Part shown: one piece after another, positions 1 through 5,876 of the stretch | Numbering within the stretch: position 1 is the stretch's first letter | Layout: every line of letters begins with the position of its first letter | Assembly (NCBI GenBank): GCA_902491415.1 | Contig: CABUHP010000069.1 | Span: forward strand, 1-7,980 | Length of the DNA: 7,980 nt | DNA from: an uncultured Collinsella sp. | Lineage (GTDB): Bacteria; Actinomycetota; Coriobacteriia; Coriobacteriales; Coriobacteriaceae | Reading direction: 5' to 3' | Notes under the pieces: model-generated | Told to the model about the DNA's origin: nothing | The model's database searches: none | What the model saw: the letters and a program-made list of their open reading frames with translations, nothing else | Position numbers and translations under genes: made by a program

Positions 1-832
1 CAAGATGAATGATGCCTTTGACCAGGGCTTCCATGTGGTCACGAGCTATCGCAATTCCAAGAACTTCGGCAGCTCGTGGATCTCGGCTGCTAATGCCACG
101 TGGTATCTACGCGAGGCGCGCTTCCTCAACAACGCGCGTAATATCTGCAAGACGTCCTGCGCTGTTTCGGGTTCGGGTTACCTTATCTCGTCAAGCGTTA
201 TCGAGGGCATGCACGGTTGGCAGTTCCACACGCTGACCGAGGACATTCAGTTCACTACGTTCTGCGCTATTCACGGTATTCGCATTGGCTATGCGCCGGC
301 GGAGTTCTTTGACGAGCAACCCGTGACGTTTAAGGCATCCTGGAAGCAGCGTATGCGCTGGACCAAGGGCTTTTACCAGGTGTTCTTTACCTACGGTAAG
401 CATCTGGTCAAGTCGACGTTCCGCTATCATCGCTTTGCCGCCTACGACATGTTCATGACGATCGCCCCGGGTATGCTGCTATCGCTGATCTCGATGCTCG
501 CTAATGCGACGTTCTTGATTGTGGGTGGCCTTTCGCATGGTTTCTTGGCTACCGAAGTCGAGATGCAGGCGTGCGCCGCTTCGCTCATTATGACCTTCGC
601 CATGATGTATCAGACCTTCTTTATCCTGGCGCTGCTCACGACTATCTTTGAGTACAAGCACATTCACTGCGCGCAAAAGTGGCGTCTGGTGACTAACCTG
701 TTTACCTTCCCGATCTTTATGTTCAGCTATATCCCCATCACGGTGGCCGCGCTGTTCCTGAAGGTCGACTGGGTGCCGACGCAGCACGCCGTCAACGTTA
801 CCCTTGACGAGGTCATGCAAGGCGCCAAATAA
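1..832 (+). CDS. Glycosyltransferase family 2 membrane protein, 5'-truncated by window
   Basis: Only the C-terminal part is present. The frame is open back to the window edge, and the ATG at 5 is probably an internal Met. Counting from that Met, visible motifs are N2-A4-F5, YRNSKN at 15-20, a hydroxyl/Gly-rich SGSGY at 55-59, the TED triad at 78-80 (catalytic base region) and QRMRW at 115-119, the QxxRW motif of processive or membrane GT2 enzymes (hyaluronan, cellulose or poly-GlcNAc synthase-like). Three or more hydrophobic membrane segments follow, at about 149-175, 190-216 and 229-253, with a short polar tail. The catalytic face would be cytoplasmic, transferring a sugar from a nucleotide donor to a membrane-bound or extruded acceptor. 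The DxD and other N-terminal donor-binding residues lie outside the window, so donor and product cannot be told. The gene is closed by a strong terminator 8 bases after the stop. Family assignment is secure; substrate is unknown. Confidence 0.88.
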   Translation, partial: KMNDAFDQGFHVVTSYRNSKNFGSSWISAANATWYLREARFLNNARNICKTSCAVSGSGYLISSSVIEGMHGWQFHTLTEDIQFTTFCAIHGIRIGYAPAEFFDEQPVTFKASWKQRMRWTKGFYQVFFTYGKHLVKSTFRYHRFAAYDMFMTIAPGMLLSLISMLANATFLIVGGLSHGFLATEVEMQACAASLIMTFAMMYQTFFILALLTTIFEYKHIHCAQKWRLVTNLFTFPIFMFSYIPITVAALFLKVDWVPTQHAVNVTLDEVMQGAK

Positions 833-840
833 CCACCACC

Positions 841-882
841 AAAACCACCGCAAAGGGGACAGGCACCTTTGTGGTGGTTTTT
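841..882 (+). terminator. Rho-independent terminator after the glycosyltransferase gene (REP-like stem)
   Basis: A 16-base left arm (841-856) pairs with 866-881 without a mismatch except one G-U wobble at base 850. The loop is 9 bases (857-865), and the descending arm runs into TTTTT at 878-882. It starts 8 bases after the stop codon at 830-832. A second AACCACC copy at 831-837 could compete with 843-849 for pairing to the GGTGGTT of the right arm. The downstream gene's ribosome binding site follows within 20 bases, so partial read-through could feed it. Confidence 0.85.
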
Positions 883-913
883 GCTTTTGCGATGCAGCTC
901 GAGGAGGAGTCCG

Positions 914-1336
914 ATGGTCTATATCCCGTTTTGGATTTGCATCTTTGCCGGCGTGGCAATTGATGCCCGAGAGCGACGGTTTCCCAATGGCCTTGCCGGC
1001 GCATGTGCCGTGACGGCGTTGGCGGGCGTTTGGCTCGACCTCGGTTTGAACACAGCGCTTGACCACGCCGGTCTTGCGGTCATCGTCTACCTTGGCCTTG
1101 TGCTTACCGAGTCGCTCTGGCGTAGAGTTCGCCACGCTCCTGGCATTGGCATGGGGGACGTCAAGGCACTCTTTGCCCTTTGTACCTTCGATCCCCTGGG
1201 CGGCGTTGTCGCGTTTGCGGTTGCGCTCCTGACCCTTGCCGTCGCTTGCCTCTTCACAAAATCACGCTCCCTGCCATTGCTCCCGTTTTTGGTGCCGATT
1301 TTTGCCATAATCGAGGTCGTGGGCTGCACTTTGTAA
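914..1336 (+). CDS. Prepilin peptidase, A24 family (small, peptidase domain only)
   Basis: A 140-residue polytopic membrane protein, probably an aspartyl peptidase that cleaves the leader of type IV, Tad or competence-type prepilins at the cytoplasmic face. Both catalytic aspartates of the family are recognisable: D17 in AIDARERRFPN (the D...xxPN signature) and D82 in GMGDVK at 79-84 (family G-x-GDxK). Hydrophobic segments lie at about 3-16, 27-42, 48-65, 77-113 and 119-138. The length matches short CpaA/TadV-like or archaeal-type enzymes, not PilD, because the N-terminal methyltransferase domain and its zinc cysteines are absent. The ATG at 914 was chosen because GAGGAG (901-906) sits 7 bases before it; the in-frame upstream TTG at 869 lies inside the terminator stem. 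No pilin, secretion ATPase or other pilus gene is in the window, so its substrate is not evident from context. Confidence 0.82.
   Translation: MVYIPFWICIFAGVAIDARERRFPNGLAGACAVTALAGVWLDLGLNTALDHAGLAVIVYLGLVLTESLWRRVRHAPGIGMGDVKALFALCTFDPLGGVVAFAVALLTLAVACLFTKSRSLPLLPFLVPIFAIIEVVGCTL
1303..1311 (+). promoter_or_regulatory. Possible extended -10 promoter for the dGTPase-like gene
   Basis: TGCCATAAT matches the extended -10 form TGnTATAAT with one mismatch. It lies inside the 3' end of the prepilin peptidase gene, about 57 bases before the ATG at 1368. No good -35 is seen at 17 bases, as expected for an extended -10 element. Start of transcription would be near 1318. This is a sequence match only; the gene could equally be read from upstream. 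Confidence 0.3.
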
Positions 1337-1367
1337 CCGATTGCGCATCCTTCTTAAGGAGCAGGCC

Positions 1368-2615
1368 ATGGCAACTAATCAAGAAACGGCCGTCATTAAG
1401 GCGCGCATGGACCGTATTCCCTCGGCGTTGTCGCCCGAGCTTGTCGAGCGCATTGCCGCCGATCGTGCTTCGGGCTATGTCAACCCGTATCGTTGCAACG
1501 ACGATCAGGTCATTCGTCGTATTGATCGCGCCGCCGACAAAGGCACGCTTATGCGTCCGGCGTTTATGCGCGATACCGAAAAGATACTTCATCTTCCGGC
1601 GTACACCCGTTATGCAGGCAAAACGCAGGTCTTTAGCTTCCGTAGCAATGACGATCTGTCACGCCGCGGTTTGCACGTGCAGCTCGTCTCCCGCATTGCG
1701 CGCGATATCGGTCGCGCCCTGGGGCTCAATTGCGATTTGATCGAGGCGATTGGCCTGGGTCATGACTTGGGACACACGCCTTTCGGCCATGCCGGCGAGC
1801 GCTTCCTCAACGATATCTATCATGAGCGCACGGGGCGTTATTTTTTCCATAACGTGCAGTCGGTCCGCGTGCTCGACGCACTGTACGGCCGCAACGTGTC
1901 GCTCCAGACGCTCGACGGCGTGCTATGCCATAACGGCGAGTACGAGCAGCGTGTGTTTGAGCTCTCGGACATGAGCTCCTTTGACCAGTTTGACCAGACG
2001 GTTGAGGATTGCATTGCCACGGGCTATAGCGCAATTGAGCATCTGCGTCCCATGACGCTCGAGGGCTGCGTCGTTCGCATCTCGGATATTCTTGCCTACG
2101 TCGGTCGTGACCGTCAGGATGCGATCGCGGCGGGCCTGCTTTCGCCCGACGCTTTTGATGATGGCCGGGGCGGGGCCTACAACAGTTGGATCCTCACGCA
2201 TGCCTCCATCGATATCGTTGAGCACAGCTATGGTAAGCCGCGCATCGAGATGAGCGAGGACCTGTTTGAGGAAATTCGCCGAGCCAAGCGCGAGAACTAC
2301 GAGAAGATCTATAGCAAGGGCGGTATCGAAGGCGATTCCGAGGCGGAGCTGCGCGAGGCGTTCGTAAAGCTCTACGACCGTTGCCTGCGGGATCTAAACA
2401 GTGGCGACGAGTCCTCTTACATCTTTAAGCACCATATTTCGCGCATTGAGCAGCAGCTTTCCTACTATGATCGCACCTATGCCTGGCAGGACGACAAGGA
2501 TCAAGCCGTGGTGGATTATATCGCGAGCATGACGGACGGTTATTTCTGCGAGCTGACGAGCAAGCTGTTCCCTGGTCTGGAGTTTCCGCACCGTACCTAT
2601 ATTAACGAACGGTAG
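1368..2615 (+). CDS. dgt: HD-domain deoxyguanosinetriphosphate triphosphohydrolase-like protein
   Basis: A 415-residue cytoplasmic metal-dependent phosphohydrolase of the dGTPase/SAMHD1-like HD superfamily. Members remove triphosphate from dNTPs and so shape the dNTP pool. Family marks in order: GKTQVFSF at 84-91, metal His H103 in RRGLHVQLV, the HD pair H132-D133 in GLGHDLGHTPFGHAGE (129-144), FFHNVQSVRVLD at 159-170, DGVLCHNGE at 183-191, and the last metal Asp D240 in RISDILAYVGRD. All H...HD...D ligands are present, so it should be active. The helix carrying H103 reads RRGLHVQLV where many relatives have RLTHTLEV, and the C-terminal half (about 290-415) is less typical, so dGTP specificity is not certain. 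The ATG at 1368 has AAGGAG at 1356-1361; an in-frame TTG at 1341 would bury that site. It starts 31 bases after the prepilin peptidase stop and precedes rarA, which also works at replication. Confidence 0.85.
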   Translation: MATNQETAVIKARMDRIPSALSPELVERIAADRASGYVNPYRCNDDQVIRRIDRAADKGTLMRPAFMRDTEKILHLPAYTRYAGKTQVFSFRSNDDLSRRGLHVQLVSRIARDIGRALGLNCDLIEAIGLGHDLGHTPFGHAGERFLNDIYHERTGRYFFHNVQSVRVLDALYGRNVSLQTLDGVLCHNGEYEQRVFELSDMSSFDQFDQTVEDCIATGYSAIEHLRPMTLEGCVVRISDILAYVGRDRQDAIAAGLLSPDAFDDGRGGAYNSWILTHASIDIVEHSYGKPRIEMSEDLFEEIRRAKRENYEKIYSKGGIEGDSEAELREAFVKLYDRCLRDLNSGDESSYIFKHHISRIEQQLSYYDRTYAWQDDKDQAVVDYIASMTDGYFCELTSKLFPGLEFPHRTYINER

Positions 2616-2620
2616 TTCGT
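2605..2620. promoter_or_regulatory. Putative LexA (SOS) operator upstream of rarA
   Basis: ACGAAC (2605-2610), a 4-base spacer and GTTCGT (2615-2620) make a perfect 6+6 dyad that contains CGAAC-N4-GTTCG. Known LexA boxes of Bacillus and actinobacteria are built on GAAC-N4-GTTC. The dyad overlaps the TAG stop (2613-2615) of the gene before and covers the -35 position for the TATACT at 2631-2636, so a bound repressor would block that promoter. The central GGTA departs from the usual RNRY centre. The role is inferred. Confidence 0.5.
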
Positions 2621-2630
2621 ATTAATTCGG

Positions 2631-2636
2631 TATACT
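2631..2636 (+). promoter_or_regulatory. Likely -10 element of a rarA promoter
   Basis: TATACT differs from TATAAT at one base. With a 17-base spacer the -35 would be AACGGT (2608-2613), a poor match that falls inside the CGAAC-N4-GTTCG dyad. Transcription would begin near 2643, leaving a leader of about 33 bases before the ATG at 2676. The local drop in GC around 2598-2640 fits a promoter region. Confidence 0.4.
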
Positions 2637-2675
2637 GTTAGTGGAAAACGTTTTTGAATGATGCACGGGATGGCT

Positions 2676-4025
2676 ATGGACGACCTTTTTTCTGCCTCGA
2701 CGCGCGAGCGTTCCTTTAAAAATGCGCCGCTCGCGGTGCGCATGCGACCCAATTCGCTCGACGAGTACGTGGGCCAGCAAAAGGCCGTCGGTAAGGGTTC
2801 ATGGCTGCGTGCCGCGATCGAGCACGACGTGCTTTCGAGCGTGATTCTGTACGGGCCTGCCGGTACGGGCAAGACGACGCTGGCCCACATTATCGCCAAC
2901 CATACCAAGAGCGAGTTTGTCGAGGTCAGCGCCGTCACGGGTACCGTGAAGGACCTGCGTCGCGTGATTGATGAGGCCAAGACGCGCCTGAATACGTACG
3001 ACCGCCGCACCATTCTATTCATCGATGAGATTCACCGCTTCTCTAAGTCGCAGCAGGATGCCCTGCTGCATGCAGTTGAGAACCGTACCGTCATTATGAT
3101 TGGCGCTACGACGGAGAACCCGTACTTCGAGGTCAACTCGGCACTGCTCTCACGTGGTCGCGTCGTGGAGCTTGAGCATCTGAAGGATGAGGATATCGCC
3201 ACGCTTATTGAACGTGCGCTTGAGGCGCCGCAGGGCTTGAACGGTAAGTTCTCGGCCGATGAGGATACGGTCAAGACCATCTGCACGCTGGCAGCGGGTG
3301 ACGCTCGCTCGGCGCTCACGACGCTCGAGCTTGCGAGCGAGATTGCCGTCACGCGTCCCGATACCGAGGGAACGCCAGCGCCCGCGGCGGGGGAGCGCTA
3401 TCCCATCACCGTGGATGACGTAAAGATCGCCAACCCGCGTCGCGGCTTTACGTATGACAAAAACGGCGACATGCACTACGACATCATCAGTGCGTTCATC
3501 AAGTCCATGCGCGGTAGCGACCCCGATGCCACGATCTATTGGCTCGCGCGCATGATCGATGCTGGGGAGGATCCTAAGTTTATCGCTCGCCGCATTATGA
3601 TTCACGCTTCTGAGGATGTTGGCAACGCCGACCCGCAGGCGCTTTTGGTGGCACATGCCGCGTTTAAGTCTGCCGAGGTCATTGGCTATCCCGAGTGCCG
3701 TATTAACCTCGCGCAGGCTGCGCTCTATGTTTGTTTGGCGCCTAAGTCCAATGCCTGTGAGGCGTCCATTGATGCGGCACTGGCCGATATCCATTCTAGT
3801 GGCCTTCGTGAGGTGCCGAGTTATCTGCGCGATCGCCATCGCCCAGGCAGCGACGACTACGGTGTGTATAAATACCCGCACGATTATCCCGAAGGCTGGG
3901 TCGATCAGCGCTATTTGCCCGAGGGGCTGGAGCGCGGTGCGTTCTGGCAGCCTGCCGGGCGCGGCTGGGAAGAGTGGCGCGTGGAGCAAAGCGAACGCGA
4001 CCGCAGCGGGAATGCACCGAAGTAG
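2676..4025 (+). CDS. rarA: Replication-associated recombination protein RarA (MgsA), AAA+ ATPase
   Basis: A 449-residue clamp-loader-like AAA+ ATPase of the RarA/MgsA/WRNIP1 family, which acts at stalled replication forks and single-strand gaps. Counting from the Met at 2676: Walker A GPAGTGKT at 60-67, Walker B ILFIDEIHRF at 113-122, sensor 1 GATTENP at 143-149, arginine-finger region LLSRGR at 157-162, and sensor 2 GDARSAL at 208-214. The RarA-specific C-terminal tetramerisation domain follows, with HYDIISAFIKSMRGSDPDA at 267-285, GEDPKFIARR at 297-306, ASEDVGNADP at 311-320 and APKSN at 355-359. Length and order are those of a complete family member. Four ATGs lie close together (2658, 2661, 2670, 2676). 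The last was chosen because relatives begin M-x-DLF and GGA (2668-2670) is 5 bases before it; the 2658 start would add 6 residues. The gene is preceded by its own probable promoter and a LexA-box-like dyad, which fits a DNA-damage role. No terminator with a T-run follows. Confidence 0.95.
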   Translation: MDDLFSASTRERSFKNAPLAVRMRPNSLDEYVGQQKAVGKGSWLRAAIEHDVLSSVILYGPAGTGKTTLAHIIANHTKSEFVEVSAVTGTVKDLRRVIDEAKTRLNTYDRRTILFIDEIHRFSKSQQDALLHAVENRTVIMIGATTENPYFEVNSALLSRGRVVELEHLKDEDIATLIERALEAPQGLNGKFSADEDTVKTICTLAAGDARSALTTLELASEIAVTRPDTEGTPAPAAGERYPITVDDVKIANPRRGFTYDKNGDMHYDIISAFIKSMRGSDPDATIYWLARMIDAGEDPKFIARRIMIHASEDVGNADPQALLVAHAAFKSAEVIGYPECRINLAQAALYVCLAPKSNACEASIDAALADIHSSGLREVPSYLRDRHRPGSDDYGVYKYPHDYPEGWVDQRYLPEGLERGAFWQPAGRGWEEWRVEQSERDRSGNAPK

Positions 4026-4056
4026 CTGCTGATAATTTTGTCCCACGTTGCTGCTC

Positions 4057-4087
4057 TTGGCATGTTCGGTCCCCTTTGGGGTACCAT
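4057..4087 (+). promoter_or_regulatory. Possible promoter for the DUF948-sigma factor unit
   Basis: TTGGCA (4057-4062) and TACCAT (4082-4087) are separated by 19 bases, and each matches its consensus at four or more positions. The predicted start near 4094 gives a leader of about 32 bases. A small hairpin, GGTCCCC-TTT-GGGG-T-ACC at 4068-4085, overlaps the spacer and -10. The match is weak and the spacer long; this is only a candidate. Confidence 0.3.
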
Positions 4088-4125
4088 GAAAAGCGTCTGT
4101 ATTTCGATTCTTCCGGGAGGCTTGT

Positions 4126-4713
4126 ATGAGTCCCATTCAAATCGCCCTGCTGTTGCTCGCCGTTGCCGGCGTGTGGGCCATCGCTGAGCTCGCGCTTACC
4201 CTGCGCAAGACCCGCAATGTTGTCGACTCGCTCGATAAGACCGTGAACGACCTCAACAACACCATCGCCGAGGCTCAGCCTGTGGTGGCAAAGCTCGATG
4301 CCGCTGTCGATGAGCTTACGCCGGCGCTTGCCCAGATGGAGCCGCTGCTTAAGTCGAGCAAGACCGCGGTCGATGCCCTTACCTCCAATCTCGTAGAGGT
4401 CGAAGCCGTGGTTCGCGACATTTCCGAGGTTACGGGCAGCATGGCCGAGGCCAGCAATGCTGTGTCGAGCGTGACCGACTCTGCCGCCGGTGCTGTGCAG
4501 AAGCTCTTCAATAAGGTGAAGGCTCCTGCAGCCGACGCAGATCGCAAGCTCGCCGCTGCCGCTGCGGAGGCCGAGCAGCCTACCGAGCGCGTCCTAATTG
4601 GCGAGGACGAGGCCGCCGCGGGCGACGATGATGGTCAGAAGTCTGTATCCAAGCCGGCTCAGTATTACACCTATACGCCCGCCGAGACCTCTGAGGAGTC
4701 CTGCGATGAGTAG
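4126..4713 (+). CDS. DUF948 (YtxG-like) single-pass membrane protein
   Basis: A 195-residue protein with one N-terminal membrane helix (about 4-24, with LRKTR just after it as the inner-side positive cluster). A long heptad-like region follows at about 30-130, with regularly spaced Val/Leu and repeated short motifs (VVDSLDKTVNDL, KLDAAVDEL, AVDALTSNLVEVEAVV) typical of DUF948 and methyl-accepting-like coiled coils. The tail (about 132-195) is low-complexity Ala- then Asp/Glu-rich, ending in SEESCDE. Family function is unknown; Bacillus YtxG belongs to a general-stress operon, which fits the sigma-factor neighbourhood. The ATG at 4126 has GGGAGG at 4115-4120. The end of the gene overlaps the next start by 8 bases, so translation is coupled. 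Start of a four-gene unit. Confidence 0.75.
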   Translation: MSPIQIALLLLAVAGVWAIAELALTLRKTRNVVDSLDKTVNDLNNTIAEAQPVVAKLDAAVDELTPALAQMEPLLKSSKTAVDALTSNLVEVEAVVRDISEVTGSMAEASNAVSSVTDSAAGAVQKLFNKVKAPAADADRKLAAAAAEAEQPTERVLIGEDEAAAGDDDGQKSVSKPAQYYTYTPAETSEESCDE

Positions 4714-5083
4714 CGAAGCAACCTGCCCTATCACGCTGACCGTTGCCGGTGACCCGCGTCTCGCTCGCCTTGTGCGCATGACGGCAGCCAACGTTGGTGC
4801 CCTGTGCTCTATGTCTGTCGATCGCATCGAGGACATCCGCATGGCTGCTGAGGAGGCTTTCATCTTTGGTTGCACCGCGGTCGACTGCGATGACATCACC
4901 ATCAAATTCGATGTCGATGAGACCCACGTTGGCATGACTATTACCTTTGGCGACCAGGCTACGGTCGATGAAGATGACCAGGCTGCGGTGTATGCCGAGC
5001 TCATCCTCGCGAGCGTGTGCGACTCCTACGAAATGACTACGGCGCCCCTGACGCTTTCCCTCGACCTCAAGGCGGATATCTAA
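4706..5083 (+). CDS. RsbW-like anti-sigma/GHKL-fold protein with degenerate ATP site
   Basis: A 125-residue soluble protein. By position just before a SigB-type gene, and by the pattern DIRMAAEEAF (43-52) followed by two short beta-type stretches and LILASVCDSYEM (99-110), it resembles the RsbW/SpoIIAB serine-kinase anti-sigma fold. RsbW proteins bind the sigma factor and phosphorylate an RsbV partner. Key residues look missing. The N-box E-A-x-x-N reads E50-A-F-I-F54, so the Mg-binding Asn is Phe. No DxGxG follows the strand MTITFGD (77-83), and the glycine-rich lid is absent. It is also shorter than the usual 140-160 residues. It may bind the sigma factor without kinase activity. The ATG at 4706 was chosen because GAGGAG (4693-4698) is 7 bases upstream; it lies inside the end of the DUF948 gene. 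Anti-sigma role is inferred from context; fold assignment is moderate. Confidence 0.6.
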   Translation: MSSEATCPITLTVAGDPRLARLVRMTAANVGALCSMSVDRIEDIRMAAEEAFIFGCTAVDCDDITIKFDVDETHVGMTITFGDQATVDEDDQAAVYAELILASVCDSYEMTTAPLTLSLDLKADI

Positions 5084-5084
5084 T

Positions 5085-5876
5085 ATGACCGAACGTTCCC
5101 GGAGCGGCAAGACCGCTTGGGACAAGGAGAAAACCCGCGAGCTGTTTCGTCGTTACAAGGAGACCGGTGATCCGGACGCCCGTGAGCAGCTCGTCATGTC
5201 CCATATGAACCTGGTAAGGTTTCTTGCCAACAAATTTAAGAATCGCGGCGAGCCGCTCGACGACCTCATGCAGGTCGGCTATCTGGGTTTGCTCAAGGCT
5301 ATCGACCGTTTTGATCCCGAGCGCGGACTCGAGTTCACGACGTTTGCGACACCCACTATCCTGGGCGAGATCAAACGCCATTTTCGCGACAAGGGCTGGA
5401 GTGTGCGCGTACCGCGTCGTCTGCAGGAGCTCTCGGCCAAGGTCAACCAGGCTACTGACAAACTTACCAACGAGCTGCAGCGTTCGCCCAAGGTTGAGGA
5501 GATCGCTGAGTATCTAGATGTGACTGTCGATGAGGTGCTGGAGGCCATGGAATCGTCTTCGGCCTATACCTCGGTGCCCATCGAGGCTCCTGGTGCGTCC
5601 GATTCCGACGATGCCCCCTCGATTCTCGACCGTTACGCCGACGACGACAATGAGCTCGACTTTACCGATGACCGCTTGGTGATCGAGGAAGCCATCCGTG
5701 ATTTCTCGCCGCGCGAGCGCGAGGTTATCGAGCTGCGCTTTGTAAAGGGCATGACCCAGATCGAGATCGCCAAGAAGCTGGGTATTTCTCAGGTGCAGGT
5801 TTCGCGCCTGCTGCGCCGCACGCTTAAGAAGATTCAGGACAAGATCGACCCCGACGGAGTGATGATTCGTTCATGA
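5085..5876 (+). CDS. RNA polymerase sigma factor, SigB/SigF/SigG family (sigma-70 group 3)
   Basis: A 263-residue alternative sigma factor. Region 2 spans about 36-105: LVMSHMNLVRFLANKF at 36-51, DDLMQVGYLGLLKAIDRFD at 59-77 (core RNA polymerase binding) and EFTTFATPTILGEIKRHFRD at 83-102 (-10 recognition and melting). Region 3 runs from SVRVPRRLQEL (106-116) to about 165, with ELQRSPKVEEIAEYL. An acidic linker at about 168-196 leads into region 4 (197-252), whose helix-turn-helix MTQIEIAKKLGISQVQVSRLL lies at 223-243. Length and order match Bacillus SigB/SigF and actinobacterial SigF. The start at 5085 lies one base after the stop of the RsbW-like gene and has AAGGCGG at 5069-5075. The last four bases ATGA are shared with the AI-2E transporter start. 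Such factors usually serve general stress or sporulation; a stress role is more likely here, by inference. Confidence 0.93.
   Translation: MTERSRSGKTAWDKEKTRELFRRYKETGDPDAREQLVMSHMNLVRFLANKFKNRGEPLDDLMQVGYLGLLKAIDRFDPERGLEFTTFATPTILGEIKRHFRDKGWSVRVPRRLQELSAKVNQATDKLTNELQRSPKVEEIAEYLDVTVDEVLEAMESSSAYTSVPIEAPGASDSDDAPSILDRYADDDNELDFTDDRLVIEEAIRDFSPREREVIELRFVKGMTQIEIAKKLGISQVQVSRLLRRTLKKIQDKIDPDGVMIRS

Noticed and set aside
479..1135. Minus-strand open frame of 218 codons across the terminator and prepilin peptidase
   Set aside because: It crosses a strong terminator structure and two real genes on the other strand, with no domain or translation signal.
1180..1740. Plus-strand frame of 186 codons overlapping the prepilin peptidase and dGTPase genes
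   Set aside because: Overlaps two well-supported genes in another frame; it is Cys/Arg/Ser-rich with no ribosome binding site.
4079..4084. GGGTAC resembling a SigB/SigF-type -10 before the DUF948 gene
   Set aside because: No GTTT-type -35 lies at 12-17 bases upstream; the nearest GTT sequences are 9 or about 26 bases away, so self-regulation by the encoded sigma factor cannot be supported here.
3150..4136. Long open frame of 328 codons on the minus strand opposite rarA
   Set aside because: It lies wholly opposite a strong family-assigned gene, has no ribosome binding site or recognisable domain, and is Arg/Ala-rich as expected of a shadow of GC-rich coding sequence.
5091..5098. GAACGTTC palindrome at the start of the sigma factor gene as a LexA site
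   Set aside because: It lacks the 4-base spacer between half-sites, and lies in coding sequence after the start codon.
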